From: an uncultured Verrucomicrobiota bacterium
Lineage (GTDB): Bacteria; Verrucomicrobiota; Verrucomicrobiia; Limisphaerales; UBA9464
DNA length: 64,000 nt
Assembly (NCBI GenBank): GCA_903922605.1
Contig: CAIXUG010000006.1
Span: forward strand, 56,246-120,245
Direction: 5' to 3'
Shown one piece after another: positions 42,201 through 51,735 of the stretch. Numbering within the stretch: position 1 is the stretch's first letter; every line of letters begins with the position of its first letter. The notes below the pieces were generated by a model that did not search any database, had not been told where the DNA came from, and saw nothing but the letters and a program-made list of their open reading frames with translations. A program made the position numbers and the translations under genes.

Positions 42201-43184
42201 GTGGCCAAACCTGCCAGCAACACCGCCAACCCCGCCACCCTTGGAGGCGAGGCCGCACTTTGGCGGGGAGCCGGCGCGCGCTGGCGGCAGCTTGCCGGGG
42301 ATTTTCCCCGACTGGGGGTCAGTTTCGAATGGCACAAGCTGCCCACGGGACGCGAAGTGGACTGGGCGCCCAGTTTCCATCCGGGCAGCGTCGAGCTGTG
42401 CCTGAACCTGGCCGGCACGGGTGAGGTCAAGCTCGGGACGGACACGCTCAATTTCGGCACCTGGACGGCCGGCTTTTACCGCCAGGGCAACACCCGGCTG
42501 GAGGCCCGCCGGCTCAACGGCGAACCGCACCAGTTCATCACCGTCGAGCTGTCGCCCGCCTTTCTGGCGCGGCACCTGAAGGAACTGAGCGCGGACCTCC
42601 ATCCGCTCGTGCGGGAAGCGGTCGAGGGGACGGCGAAAGCTTCGGCCCTTGGCAGCCTCGAACCCATGAACGCCCGCCTGCGCGATCTCGTGATGACCCT
42701 GCGCCAGCCCCCGGTGCTCGCGAGCGCCCAATCCATCTGGTATCAGGCCAAGGCGGTCGAGCTGATGGGCGAATTCTTCTTCGCGCTGCCGGCCGATTCG
42801 GAGCTGTTCTGCCATCGCCAGCAGCGGGTCGCGCGGGACCGCGTCGAGGCCGTGATGAGCATCCTGCGACGGGATCTCGCCAATCCGCCCACCCTGGAGC
42901 AGTTGGGGCTGGAGGTACGATGCAGTCCGTTTTATCTGAGCCGGACTTTTTCCAAGGAAACGGGCCAGACCATCCCGCAATACCTGCGGCAATTGCGGCT
43001 CGAACGGGCGGCCGAGCTGCTGCGGCAGGGGCAGCTCAACGTCACCGAAGTGGCCTTGGAGGTGGGTTACAGCAGTCTCAGCCACTTCAGCCAGGCGTTT
43101 CACCTGCAATTCGGCTGCTGCCCCGGCCTGTATCCGCTGGCGACCCCGACGCAGCGGGCAGTGGGCAAACCGCTTAATGGCTGA
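42201..43184 (+). CDS. AraC-family transcriptional regulator
   Basis: A 327-residue cytoplasmic regulator. The N-terminal half is a cupin-like ligand-binding domain (VELCLNLAGTGEVKLG, FGTWTAGFYRQGNTRLEA). The C-terminal ~100 residues have two HTH motifs: PTLEQLGLEVRCSPFYLSRTF and LNVTEVALEVGYSSLSHFSQ. The GTG at 42201 is the likely start; the frame upstream runs antisense to the DUF885 gene. Its last 11 bp overlap the convergent M50-like gene. Possible target: the divergent lipoprotein gene, by position only. Confidence 0.88.
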   Translation: MAKPASNTANPATLGGEAALWRGAGARWRQLAGDFPRLGVSFEWHKLPTGREVDWAPSFHPGSVELCLNLAGTGEVKLGTDTLNFGTWTAGFYRQGNTRLEARRLNGEPHQFITVELSPAFLARHLKELSADLHPLVREAVEGTAKASALGSLEPMNARLRDLVMTLRQPPVLASAQSIWYQAKAVELMGEFFFALPADSELFCHRQQRVARDRVEAVMSILRRDLANPPTLEQLGLEVRCSPFYLSRTFSKETGQTIPQYLRQLRLERAAELLRQGQLNVTEVALEVGYSSLSHFSQAFHLQFGCCPGLYPLATPTQRAVGKPLNG

Positions 43185-43854
43185 GCCGGCTGGCGAGTCT
43201 CACCAACAGATGCAGGGTCTGCCCGGTGCGGTCCACCGCCAGCAGCAGGGCATCCAGGAGCCGGTATTGGTCGGTCAGCAGGGGCACGGCGAAAAGCAGG
43301 GTCAGCACATTGCCCAGCCAGATCACCACCGCCGAAAACACGCGCCCCTCACCGATGATGTCCGGCTGCCGGGTCCGTAGAATGTGGGCCGTCAGGGTCA
43401 GGTGAAAGGCATAGGTGACGCCGATGCCAAAATGGAAAGCCAGGGTAAACCCCGTCCCCGGCGAAACGAGTCGCACCACCAGCCACACCAGCGCCCAAAG
43501 GAGAGAATAAAGCGGCAGAAAATACGGGGCCAGCGCGATCAGGGCGTTCGTCTTGGTCAGTACCACCTGACCGCCGGCCGATCCGACCTTCATGGATTTG
43601 ACCCGGCCGCCGCAGAGCCAGGTGCAAAGCGCATGGGTCAGTTCGTGCCCGACCACATAGACCCACATCGGTTTTGGCAGCAGCAGGAAGACCACCAGCC
43701 AACAGGCCCCACCACCCAGCAGCGTCAGCCAGAAATCCACCGCCGCCCGGGATTTGAGGAGGATACCGAACAGGGCCCAGGTACAGCCCACGGCCAAAGG
43801 CAGCAAGGCCAGGGCAAGCAGCCAGCGGCCGAACCGATGAAGCAACGGATGCAC
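43174..43854 (-). CDS. M50-like membrane metalloprotease
   Basis: A 226-residue polytopic protein with about six hydrophobic helices. The motif YVVGHELTHALCTWLCGGRV carries HExxH within a helix, as in M50 site-2 proteases, and WLCGGRVKSMKVG fits the following strand. The second conserved motif of M50 (NxxPxxxLDG) is not clear, so proteolytic activity is uncertain. The 3' end overlaps the AraC gene by 11 bp on the opposite strand. Confidence 0.7.
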   Translation of the reverse strand: MHPLLHRFGRWLLALALLPLAVGCTWALFGILLKSRAAVDFWLTLLGGGACWLVVFLLLPKPMWVYVVGHELTHALCTWLCGGRVKSMKVGSAGGQVVLTKTNALIALAPYFLPLYSLLWALVWLVVRLVSPGTGFTLAFHFGIGVTYAFHLTLTAHILRTRQPDIIGEGRVFSAVVIWLGNVLTLLFAVPLLTDQYRLLDALLLAVDRTGQTLHLLVRLASRLSH

Positions 43855-43867
43855 GATGAGCTGCCCT

Positions 43868-43900
43868 CAAAAGAAAAGAGCCTGCCGGTGAGGCAGGCTC
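43868..43900 (-). terminator. Rho-independent terminator of the Ala/Val-rich gene
   Basis: On the - strand: GAGCCTGCC, loop TCACC, GGCAGGCTC, then TTTTCTTTT. It lies 24 bp past the stop at 43924. Confidence 0.9.
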
Positions 43901-43923
43901 TTCGAAATCAACCCTTTGGGTGA

Positions 43924-44511
43924 TCAGTTACGGGCAGGATCGCCACCGGGGGCGCCGTACGCACCGGTCGAAATCGTCACCGTATTAGGGAGCGGGGTCT
44001 GGGTGACGCCATTGTCACCGAAGCTGACGGTCGAGGAAACCAGGCGACGGCCACGAACAACTGCGACTTCGCGTTCGAACGAGGCGGTGCGGGAGGGCAT
44101 CTTCTTGCTGGCCACAGCCACGGCCTTGTCGGCCTGATCGGGCGCGCCTTCAGCGGCGGCGGCGATGATGGTCAGCGAGCTGTCGGGAGCCGCGTCCAGT
44201 GCGGCAGTCACAACCGCCGTCATGGTCTCAGGAGCCTTGCGGAGCACGGCCGTGATCACGCTGCCGATGGAGGAGGGGTGGGAACGGATGGCAGCGGTGA
44301 CAACCGCCACAGCGACCTGCTCCTTGTCTTCCTTGGAGGCATCGGCCACCAAGCGAGCGGCAACCGAGGGGGTCTCGACGACCTTGGTCGCGGCAACCGT
44401 GCGGTTGAGGGAGTCAATACCGGCTGCATCCATAGCGACGGCAGGAGCCATGATAACGGCTGAAGCCGCAAACATCGACGCAGCGATCAATTTCAAAGTA
44501 GAGGTTTTCAT
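43924..44511 (-). CDS. Secreted Ala/Val-rich helical-repeat protein
   Basis: A 195-residue exported protein: signal peptide MKTSTLKLIAASMFAASAVI, cleavage near AVAMD. Residues ~65-135 consist of four imperfect ~16-residue repeats (VAVAVVTAAIRSHPSSI, GSVITAVLRKAPETM, TAVVTAALDAAPDSSL, TIIAAAAEGAPDQA), predicted helices with Pro breaks. The C-terminal tail after a basic patch is Thr/Gly/Pro rich. I do not know a function. The strong terminator and monocistronic layout suggest an abundant envelope protein; that is inference. The intergenic DNA from 44512 to 44768 shows no gene. Confidence 0.75.
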   Translation of the reverse strand: MKTSTLKLIAASMFAASAVIMAPAVAMDAAGIDSLNRTVAATKVVETPSVAARLVADASKEDKEQVAVAVVTAAIRSHPSSIGSVITAVLRKAPETMTAVVTAALDAAPDSSLTIIAAAAEGAPDQADKAVAVASKKMPSRTASFEREVAVVRGRRLVSSTVSFGDNGVTQTPLPNTVTISTGAYGAPGGDPARN

Positions 44512-44768
44512 AGTGAATTGTTTGGAACTTCAACCAACGCGGATGATTTGTGTCAAAAAATCAGGCCGCAGTCAATGATTTACTTCTGTTTATGACGTTC
44601 AGTCGAGCCGAGAACACCATTTTGCGTGCCAAGCGGGATTGAGAATTCTTCCTATCCTAGCAATATGGCCAGTTTCGAGCTATTTGCCGAATCGGTACCG
44701 ATTTTCACCGGGACCGGCTGGCGTGTCACTTGCTTAGCTGGTTTAGGTATGCATCCTCCCCAATTGGT

Positions 44769-47285
44769 ATGAGCACCTGCACTTCTCGGCGGTCGCTTTT
44801 CCGGGCCGCTTTCCGCGCTTTTGGGGCACTCCTCACCTGCGGGTGGGTGGCCATGGCGGCGGAAACTCCGAACATCACGGGGCTCACCCTCCAGAATGGG
44901 CAATTCCAGCTGAATTTCGACCCGTTCCCGGCCACGGTTGAGTACCAGCTGCAGCAGGCCGCCTCGCCGGAACTGCCGTTCGCCGGGAATGGTCCCGGCC
45001 TTTTGGGCAACTTCGTGTGGTCGGCGCTGCCGGTCACCGGCTCCGAAGGCTTCTATCGCGTGGTCGCCCAGACACTTTCCCCCGACGAGCTGCTGGGGGC
45101 CACCCTGCTGAGCCGGATCGCCTACGGACCGACGCCCGACGAACAGGCCCGGGTGCGCACCGTGGGACCGGCGGCCTATATTGAGGAACAGCTTGCGCCG
45201 GAGAACATTCAGGAGGATCTGGATCACGCCGCGTTTGTCCCGACCTGGCACAAAGTCACCGCCTCGGGCCTGGGTACGGCCTCGGCGGTCTTTATCTATG
45301 TGGATGGGGCGGGCGAAGCCTTTCTCGATGACGTGCGCCTGGTTGAGGGCCCCACCGATGATGGCACCCAGCCGAATCTGCTCCGCGATGGCGACTTTGA
45401 GACCGCCCTGGGCTCGGACTGGCTGATTTCGACGAATCTGGTCGGCTCGGCGCTCACGCCCGATGTGCAGCATGGCGGCGACCTTTCGCTGCATGTCATT
45501 TCCACCGCCGCCGGCACCACCACGAGCAGCTCCATCTACCAAAACATCCTCCCGGCGCTGTCGAAGACCAAGACCTACACCCTGTCCTACTGGTATCTCA
45601 CCTCGGCCACCGAGACCGCGCAGCTCACCGTCCGGCTCTCCGGCAGCGGCATCGTGACGAAGATTCCGCTGAAGGACCCCAACGCCTCGCCCGCGCCGAT
45701 CTTCACCAGCCTCACCGCCGGCACCGCCACCATCAACGACCTGCGCGCGTGGCACGTCCTACATGCGGTGCAGTCACGGCAGCAGCTGGCGGAGGTGCTG
45801 CGGCAGTTCTGGGAGAACCACTTCGTCACCGAATACACCAAGGAGCACGACTACTTCAACAACGCCGGGCTGGACAGCAATAGCGCCGGCCAGATCGCCA
45901 CGCAGCTGGAGTTTGCGGAAAATATCCGCTGGCGCGACGCAATGCGGAAGCCGCAGTGCACGTTTTACGACCTCCTCCGGATCAGCGCCGAGAGCCCGGC
46001 GATGATCATCTACCTCGACACCGTCGGCTCCCGGGGCAACGGCAGCAACATCGCCAACGAGAACTACGGCCGGGAACTCTGCGAGCTGTTCACCCTCGGG
46101 GTGGACAACGGCTACGACCAGGCGGACATCGTCCAGATCTCGCGGGTGTGGACCGGCTGGTCCATCCGGCTGGTGGCCAACGACCAGGTCGGCAACCCCT
46201 TCGCGCCGACCACCACCAACTATCTCGACCCGAACGCGATCACAAACAAGACCGCCGTCACGAACCTGATCGGCACCTGGGCCTTCAACTACAAATCCGC
46301 CAGCCACAACACGACCCAGAAGAAGATCTTCTTCCAGCACGACTCCGCCGGCAACGCGACCACGCCCAAGCTCGTGCCGGCGCGCTTCGGGCAACCGTGG
46401 GCGGGACGCGACTACTCGCTGGTGATCCCGGCGGGCAGCGGCACGAACAGCATCCAGGAGGGCTACACGCTGCTCGCGCACATGGCCAACCAGCCGTTCG
46501 CGGAGGAATTCATCTCCGTGAAGCTCTGCCGCCTGTTCGTGCATGACGGCTTCGCCATCGGCTATGACTTCACGGACGGGCAGACCACGCCGGAAGAGGA
46601 GCTGGTGCATGCCTGCATGCTGGCCTGGGAAAACCCGCCGAACGGCGGCCCCAAGGGCCAGTTGCGCGACGTACTGCGTGTAATCTTCAACTCTGAACTG
46701 TTCCGTTCGAACTCCGGCTCCCTGCAGAAGATCAAGACGCCGCTGGAGTTCAACGTGAGCGTGGTGCGCGCCTTGCGCGGCCGGAACGGCGACGGCTCCT
46801 TCACGGCCACAACCGACGGCTACGGCCTGCTCGCCGCCCTCAGCCGCATGGGGCGGATGCTCCTCTTCGACCGCATGGAGCCCAATGGCTACCCGGAGGA
46901 CGGCCCGGCCTGGATCAGCGCCGGCACCCTGGCCGAGCGTCTCCGCTTTGTGCAGGCCGCGCTCATGCCCGCCGGCATGACGGGCAAGAGCGACGCCGGC
47001 ACCGCCACCATGATCGACCCGGTCGCACTGCTCCGGCTCAAGGCTCCCGCCAGCCTGGGCGACGCCGGCGCGGTGGCCGACTACTTCCTCGGCCTGCTTT
47101 TCCCCGCCGAAGGCACGGCGAACCTAGCCGCCTTCCGGGCGATCACGATCAATTTCCTGAACACCGACGACGCCGGGGCCGCCTCGCCCCTGTCGGGCCT
47201 GACGCCAGGCACCAGTCCCTACGATCTCCGCGTCCGTGGCGCGGTCGCCCTGCTGCTGACCACCCAACGCTTTGAAGAACAATGA
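44769..47285 (+). CDS. DUF1800-family exported protein
   Basis: An 838-residue protein. An Arg-rich N-terminus (RRSLFRAAFRAFGALLTCGW) acts as export signal, followed by a small sandwich and an inserted jelly-roll (about 150-310: NLLRDGDFETALGSDWL). The DUF1800 core includes RQQLAEVLRQFWENHFVT, NENYGRELCELFTLGV and ISRVWTGWSI. DUF1800 proteins are nearly always paired with a DUF1501 protein, as here (20 bp downstream). The biochemical role of the pair is unknown; an envelope function is likely. Start at ATG 44769; a GTG/ATG-like codon at 44730 is also in frame. Confidence 0.88.
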   Translation: MSTCTSRRSLFRAAFRAFGALLTCGWVAMAAETPNITGLTLQNGQFQLNFDPFPATVEYQLQQAASPELPFAGNGPGLLGNFVWSALPVTGSEGFYRVVAQTLSPDELLGATLLSRIAYGPTPDEQARVRTVGPAAYIEEQLAPENIQEDLDHAAFVPTWHKVTASGLGTASAVFIYVDGAGEAFLDDVRLVEGPTDDGTQPNLLRDGDFETALGSDWLISTNLVGSALTPDVQHGGDLSLHVISTAAGTTTSSSIYQNILPALSKTKTYTLSYWYLTSATETAQLTVRLSGSGIVTKIPLKDPNASPAPIFTSLTAGTATINDLRAWHVLHAVQSRQQLAEVLRQFWENHFVTEYTKEHDYFNNAGLDSNSAGQIATQLEFAENIRWRDAMRKPQCTFYDLLRISAESPAMIIYLDTVGSRGNGSNIANENYGRELCELFTLGVDNGYDQADIVQISRVWTGWSIRLVANDQVGNPFAPTTTNYLDPNAITNKTAVTNLIGTWAFNYKSASHNTTQKKIFFQHDSAGNATTPKLVPARFGQPWAGRDYSLVIPAGSGTNSIQEGYTLLAHMANQPFAEEFISVKLCRLFVHDGFAIGYDFTDGQTTPEEELVHACMLAWENPPNGGPKGQLRDVLRVIFNSELFRSNSGSLQKIKTPLEFNVSVVRALRGRNGDGSFTATTDGYGLLAALSRMGRMLLFDRMEPNGYPEDGPAWISAGTLAERLRFVQAALMPAGMTGKSDAGTATMIDPVALLRLKAPASLGDAGAVADYFLGLLFPAEGTANLAAFRAITINFLNTDDAGAASPLSGLTPGTSPYDLRVRGAVALLLTTQRFEEQ

Positions 47286-47304
47286 ACCGGGCCGCCGCAC
47301 TCCC

Positions 47305-48915
47305 ATGAACGTCATCACCCGCCGCACGTTTCTCTCGCACACGGCCCGGCTCGGGCTCGGCACCGCCCTGGCCACGCTGACCGACATCCCGTTCGTCCTG
47401 CAGCGCGCGCTGGCGGATGGCTCCATCGGCCTCACCGGCCCGGATGGCCGCGTGAAGAAGCTGCTGTTCATCTTCCTGCGCGGGGCCAATGACGGCCTCA
47501 ACACGCTCCTTCCTTTCGGTGATGACGCCTACGCTGCACCCAACCGGCAGACCATCCTGATCGGCAAGGATCCCGCCCAACCCGTCGATACCAAGGGCCA
47601 GGCGCTGTTCCCGGTCAGCGGGCAGACGACGGGCACCTTCGACTACGCCAACGGCCTGCCGCTCGGCAATGGTTTCGCGGCGCTGCATCCGGCACTGAAA
47701 TTCCTCGCGCCCGTGTACAACGCCGGCGACCTCGCGCTCGTCCACCGTGTCGGCTATCCGAAACAGTCCCGCTCGCATTTCGACTCGCAGAACTACTGGG
47801 AGACCGGCGCGCCCAACAACAACCTCGTCAGCGACGGCATCCTCTACCGCGCGATGGTGGAGTCGGGCCTGGCGAATTCGCTGCCGCTCACCGGCGTCAG
47901 CATCGCCTCCTCGCTGCCGCTCATCCTGCGCGGGTCGAACGCCGCGATGACCAACCTGAGCGATCCCACGCGCTACAACCTGCTGGCGGTGCCCAACACC
48001 CCCGCTGGCAACCTCAAGGCCGACGCCGCGCTCGCCGCCGCGAACCGCGCGCGCTTCGCCGACAAGCGCGACCGCGAGCTGCTCACGCTCCAGTACCAGA
48101 ACCTCGCCAGCACCCTCGACATCTTCGCCCAGATGGATTTCAGCGAGACGGGCAACACGTTCGTGGATGACGAGAACACGGACGGCGACCAGCCCTACTA
48201 CCTCTTCCCGACCACGAACGCCAAGAACGGCGGCTACGCCCGCAACAGCGATACGGGCAAATATGTCGTGCCCGCGGCGGCCTATGGGCATTTCCAGAAC
48301 CTCAAGGCCGCCTCGCTCGTCCTCAACAAGACCTCCGCGATCGTCGCCGGCGTCTCCATCGACGGCTGGGACACTCATGGCAACCAGGGCGGGGCCAACG
48401 GCGCCCAGGCCGGTCTGCTCCGGCGCGTCGGCTGGTCCATCTACGCGGCACGGAAGTATTTCACGAAGTACGCCGACAAGTGCAAATGGGACGACCTGGT
48501 GATTGTCACGCTGTCTGAGTTTGGCCGGACGACCGTGGAAAACTCGGACGGCGGCACCGACCACGCCGAGGCGAGCGTGATGTTCGTGGCGGGCGGCGGG
48601 GTGAAGGGCTTCCAGGCCGATCCGCTCGGCGGGGTGAAGCGCAGCGGCGTGTTCAACTGCGGCGGCGACAGCGACCCGATCCCGTGGCAGACGGGTGCGA
48701 ACGGCACCATGTTCCAGGCCACCGGCCGCTACCTGAAGCGCAACACCGACTACCGCAGCGTGCTGGGGAAACTCATCCGCGACCACCTGGGGGCCACCCA
48801 GCCGCAGCTCAACCGGATCATCCCCGGCTACGCCGATCCCACCGAAAGCCTGCTGACCCGGGGCACGCAAACGCGCGACCAGACTGCCGTCATCGGCGAG
48901 CCGGACTTGGTGTGA
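47305..48915 (+). CDS. DUF1501-family protein with Tat signal
   Basis: A 536-residue protein with a twin-arginine leader (NVITRRTFLSHTARLGLGTA), so it is probably exported folded. The DUF1501 body has KKLLFIFLRGANDGLNTLLP, LALVHRVGYPKQSRSHFDSQ, IDGWDTHGNQGG, VTLSEFGRTTVENSDGGTDH, all typical of this sulfatase-like (alkaline phosphatase superfamily) group. It follows the DUF1800 gene by 19 bp, forming the usual operon. Function unproven. Confidence 0.9.
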   Translation: MNVITRRTFLSHTARLGLGTALATLTDIPFVLQRALADGSIGLTGPDGRVKKLLFIFLRGANDGLNTLLPFGDDAYAAPNRQTILIGKDPAQPVDTKGQALFPVSGQTTGTFDYANGLPLGNGFAALHPALKFLAPVYNAGDLALVHRVGYPKQSRSHFDSQNYWETGAPNNNLVSDGILYRAMVESGLANSLPLTGVSIASSLPLILRGSNAAMTNLSDPTRYNLLAVPNTPAGNLKADAALAAANRARFADKRDRELLTLQYQNLASTLDIFAQMDFSETGNTFVDDENTDGDQPYYLFPTTNAKNGGYARNSDTGKYVVPAAAYGHFQNLKAASLVLNKTSAIVAGVSIDGWDTHGNQGGANGAQAGLLRRVGWSIYAARKYFTKYADKCKWDDLVIVTLSEFGRTTVENSDGGTDHAEASVMFVAGGGVKGFQADPLGGVKRSGVFNCGGDSDPIPWQTGANGTMFQATGRYLKRNTDYRSVLGKLIRDHLGATQPQLNRIIPGYADPTESLLTRGTQTRDQTAVIGEPDLV

Positions 48916-49022
48916 GTTGCCCGGCGTTCCGGTCTACTTTTTATCATTGGGGTGGTACATCTCATCGGATACACCCGCCCAAGTCCCACTCTGTCGCCGG
49001 TCCGGACGAGGGGAGATAAAAT

Positions 49023-49457
49023 ATGAATGTTCCCTTGGAGGATTTTTGCAACCTGCCCTGGCACGATGCGGACATTCACCGTTTCACCGTGAATTACTCC
49101 GAGCGCGAAACGACCTATTCCGAACAGGGAATCCAGTCGGTTCAGATTCCCGTGGAGATCAATCCGTATGAGGATTTGAGTGCTTTCAAAAAGCTCGGGC
49201 TCTCTTCCGCCCGAGTCACCATCACCTTCACAAAATGCTGGATGATTGAGACCAGGATCGTGGCGTGCAATGCGAACGGCGAGTCGATCTCCACGGTCGA
49301 CTTGCTGGCCGAATCGGAGCTGCTCACCAAGCTGCGTTCGTGGCCCAGCGGCAGCCCCCGGATGCAGCACGTGCAGATCAGCGGTTCGGGCGGTTCCGTG
49401 CTGGATATCGTGGCGGAATGCGTGGCCGTCGATGAGACGGAAACACCCGTCCGGTGA
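49023..49457 (+). CDS. Small soluble protein of unknown function
   Basis: A 144-residue protein with no recognised family. It begins MNVPLEDFCNLPWHDADIHR and is predicted to alternate strands (VQIPVEINPY, RVTITFTKCWMIETRIVAC) with one helix. A good ribosome-binding site (GAGGGGAGA) precedes the ATG at proper spacing. No signal peptide. It sits between the DUF1501 gene and the convergent SDR. The HDA/H start resembles small YxiM/immunity-type proteins only vaguely, and I assign no function. Confidence 0.65.
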   Translation: MNVPLEDFCNLPWHDADIHRFTVNYSERETTYSEQGIQSVQIPVEINPYEDLSAFKKLGLSSARVTITFTKCWMIETRIVACNANGESISTVDLLAESELLTKLRSWPSGSPRMQHVQISGSGGSVLDIVAECVAVDETETPVR

Positions 49458-49499
49458 GACCGGGCTCGCGAGCGTTGGCCAAAGCATTTCCAAACCCTC

Positions 49500-50234
49500 T
49501 CAGCGCGGGCGCACCAGCATCTCCTCGATCACGACGCGGGCCGGCAGGTTCGCGCAAAGCAGCACGCACTCGGCGATGTCCTCGGGCTGCATCATGCGGG
49601 CGCGGGCGGCGGCATCGGGCACGACCGGGCGCTTGTCGAGCAGCGGGGTGTCGATGTCCCCGGGAAAGATCGCGCAGGCGCGCACGCCACGGCCGCGCTC
49701 CTCGGCGTTGATGGCCTGGGTCAGTCCCGCGAGGCCGAATTTGCTCACCACGTAGCCGGGGCCGGCCTTCGGGCTGGCCTGTTTGCCGGCATCGGAAACC
49801 ACGTTGACGATCGTGCCCTCGCCCCGGGCGCGCATGCCCGGCAGGAACGCCTGCACACAGTAATAGGGCCCGTGCAGGTTGGTATCGATCATGGCGTGGT
49901 AATCCTCCAGCGAGAGGACTTCGAGGGCGCGCTTCGGGGCATTGGTCCCGGCGGCGTTGACCAGCAGCCCGACCGGGCCGAGCTCCTGCAGCACGCGCCG
50001 GCCCATCGTCTCCACCGCCGCCGGGTCGCCGATGTCGCAGGGGCAGGCCAGCAGCTGCGCCGCCGCCTCGCCGGCCAGCCGGATGGTCTCCGCCAACGCC
50101 TCCGCCCGCCGGCCCACCAACGCGACGCGCCAGCCCGCGCGGACGAGCTGGAGCGCCGTGGCCCGACCCACGCCGCTGCCGGCGCCGGTAACGACTGCAT
50201 TGCGGGGAGATGCGGAAGACGTGGTGGCAGACAT
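49500..50234 (-). CDS. Short-chain dehydrogenase/reductase
   Basis: A 244-residue NAD(P)-dependent oxidoreductase with Rossmann motif VVTGAGSGVGRA (about 14-25), NAAGTNAPKRA, catalytic Ser in VVSDAGKQAS, and YVVSK (Tyr-x3-Lys). PGDIDTPLL is the usual substrate-loop start. The substrate is unknown. The start at 50234 gives the normal N-terminal distance to the Rossmann motif; the longer frame to 50339 is unlikely. Confidence 0.92.
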   Translation of the reverse strand: MSATTSSASPRNAVVTGAGSGVGRATALQLVRAGWRVALVGRRAEALAETIRLAGEAAAQLLACPCDIGDPAAVETMGRRVLQELGPVGLLVNAAGTNAPKRALEVLSLEDYHAMIDTNLHGPYYCVQAFLPGMRARGEGTIVNVVSDAGKQASPKAGPGYVVSKFGLAGLTQAINAEERGRGVRACAIFPGDIDTPLLDKRPVVPDAAARARMMQPEDIAECVLLCANLPARVVIEEMLVRPR

Positions 50235-50327
50235 CGGCACGGAGTGTGGGAAAGTCGCCGTCGCGAATCCAGCCCGTACATGAGTCGCCACAAGGGCGCG
50301 CGGAAAATCTCGTTGTTCCCAATATTG

Positions 50328-50489
50328 GCCCGCCCTCACCCCGGCCCTCTCCCCCAGTAGAGGGAGAAACTTCGGCTGCGTTCAGTCGAATTTCGACATC
50401 GGGAGTGGCCGGACGTATCTCCGAAAAAAGCGAAGGCGGCGCAGTCCGTCTCCCTCTCCTCGGGGGAGAGGGTCGGGGTGAGGGCGGGC
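50328..50489. repeat. MITE-like element, copy 6 (~162 bp)
   Basis: The ends GCCCGCCCTCACC and GGTGAGGGCGGGC are perfect reverse complements; inner parts include CGGCCCTCTCCC and GGGGAGAGGGTCGGGG. The termini differ from copies 1, 4, 5 (GCGGG replacing GGGAAGG), suggesting a subfamily. Confidence 0.82.
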
Positions 50490-50536
50490 GACCTTTCTTC
50501 AGTCTGCTTCCGGAGATCGCTTGTATTGATCCGGCA

Positions 50537-51103
50537 TCACCACGCCTCCAACGCCGCCCGTACCGCCTCGACCGGCAGGCCGACGACGTTGCTGAAGGAG
50601 CCCTCCACCGATTCCACGATCAGGTTGCCGTGTTCCTGCACGGCGTAGGCGCCGGCCTTGTCGAGCCCGTGCACGCGGCCCAGATAATCTTCAATGTCGG
50701 CGGCGGTGAGCGGGTGGAACTTCACGCGGGTGGTTTCCGCCAGCAGCTTTGCGCGCGAGCGGCTTTGATGCACGAGGCACACGCCGGTGATGACCTCGTG
50801 CACGCGGCCCGCCAGGCGGCTCAGCATGACGCGGGCTTCGGCGAGATCGGCGGGTTTGCCAAGGGGCTCACCATCCAGGAATACCAGCGTGTCGGCCCCC
50901 AGCACGAGGTGGTCGGGAAACCGCTCCGCCACGCTGAAGGCCTTGCGCTGGGCGTTCACCTCGCACAGGCGGCGTGCGCCGATGGTGATGTCGTGCAGCT
51001 CGGTAGCGTAACTTGGAGCGACGTCGAAGGATGGAATGATCTGGCGCAGCAGCTCGACGCGGCGCGGGGACTGCGAGGCGAGGATCAGCGGCGGATGCTT
51101 CAA
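50537..51103 (-). CDS. maf: Maf-family nucleotide pyrophosphatase
   Basis: A 188-residue cytoplasmic enzyme that hydrolyses non-canonical or modified nucleoside triphosphates. The signature start LILASQSPRRVELLRQI, VLGADTLVFLDGEPLGKP (acid D) and VEGSFSNVVGLPVE are all present. It overlaps the upstream DUF1802 gene by 4 bp (ATGA), so the two are translationally coupled. Confidence 0.93.
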   Translation of the reverse strand: MKHPPLILASQSPRRVELLRQIIPSFDVAPSYATELHDITIGARRLCEVNAQRKAFSVAERFPDHLVLGADTLVFLDGEPLGKPADLAEARVMLSRLAGRVHEVITGVCLVHQSRSRAKLLAETTRVKFHPLTAADIEDYLGRVHGLDKAGAYAVQEHGNLIVESVEGSFSNVVGLPVEAVRAALEAW

Positions 51104-51702
51104 GCGCCGCCTCCCAGCGCGGCGTGAAAGGCGGCCAACCGCGCGGCAAAGGCGGCGTCATCCAAGACGGGGTCCGCCGGCTCCGTCGGGATTTCCTCGG
51201 CGATCTCGACCCATGATTTGCACCCGCCGTAAGCGGGCAGCATTGGCAGCTCCACCGGCCGGGGCAGCCGCCAGACGCGGAGGGCGAGGGCGTGGATGGC
51301 GTGTTCCTTCCCCCAGTCAAAGCGTTCGGCGATCAACTCATCACGCCAGATGTGCTGGCCGCGCAGGCGTTCCACACGGGCGAGCGAGGCCACCTTCTGC
51401 CAGGCGACGACCTCGGCGAAAAATTCCAGCCGGAGCGTTTCGGGGCCAGGTAGATTGGGTGCGATTGCGTCGTAGCGGGCCTGGGCCTCAGCCACGACCT
51501 GCTCCCGCTGCTGGTGAAACAGCGTCGGAAACAGCAGGAAGCGGTCATGTTCCGGGCGGAAGCCGCCACGACCCTCCGCGATTCCACCTTTGCGCAGGAT
51601 CACGCTCTGCCGCCCCTGACCGAGGGCGTCCACCACGATGGCCCATTCTTTGAAGGCGATGCGCACGGTGCGAGCGTGCGGAAACCGGCTGGCCGCCAGC
51701 AA
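51100..51702 (-). CDS. DUF1802-family protein
   Basis: A 200-residue soluble protein. VRIAFKEWAIVVDALGQGRQ, VILRKGGIAEG and HDRFLLFPTLFHQQREQV are the conserved blocks of DUF1802. The function is unknown. The middle (FFAEVVAWQKVASLARVERL) and DWGKEHAIHALALRVWRL also fit the family. A 4-bp overlap couples it to maf. The first ~12 residues may be an over-extension; an in-frame later start is possible. Confidence 0.8.
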   Translation of the reverse strand: MLAASRFPHARTVRIAFKEWAIVVDALGQGRQSVILRKGGIAEGRGGFRPEHDRFLLFPTLFHQQREQVVAEAQARYDAIAPNLPGPETLRLEFFAEVVAWQKVASLARVERLRGQHIWRDELIAERFDWGKEHAIHALALRVWRLPRPVELPMLPAYGGCKSWVEIAEEIPTEPADPVLDDAAFAARLAAFHAALGGGA

Positions 51703-51735
51703 GCCGCGAAAAGCGCTTCGGGCAGAGCGTCCAGA

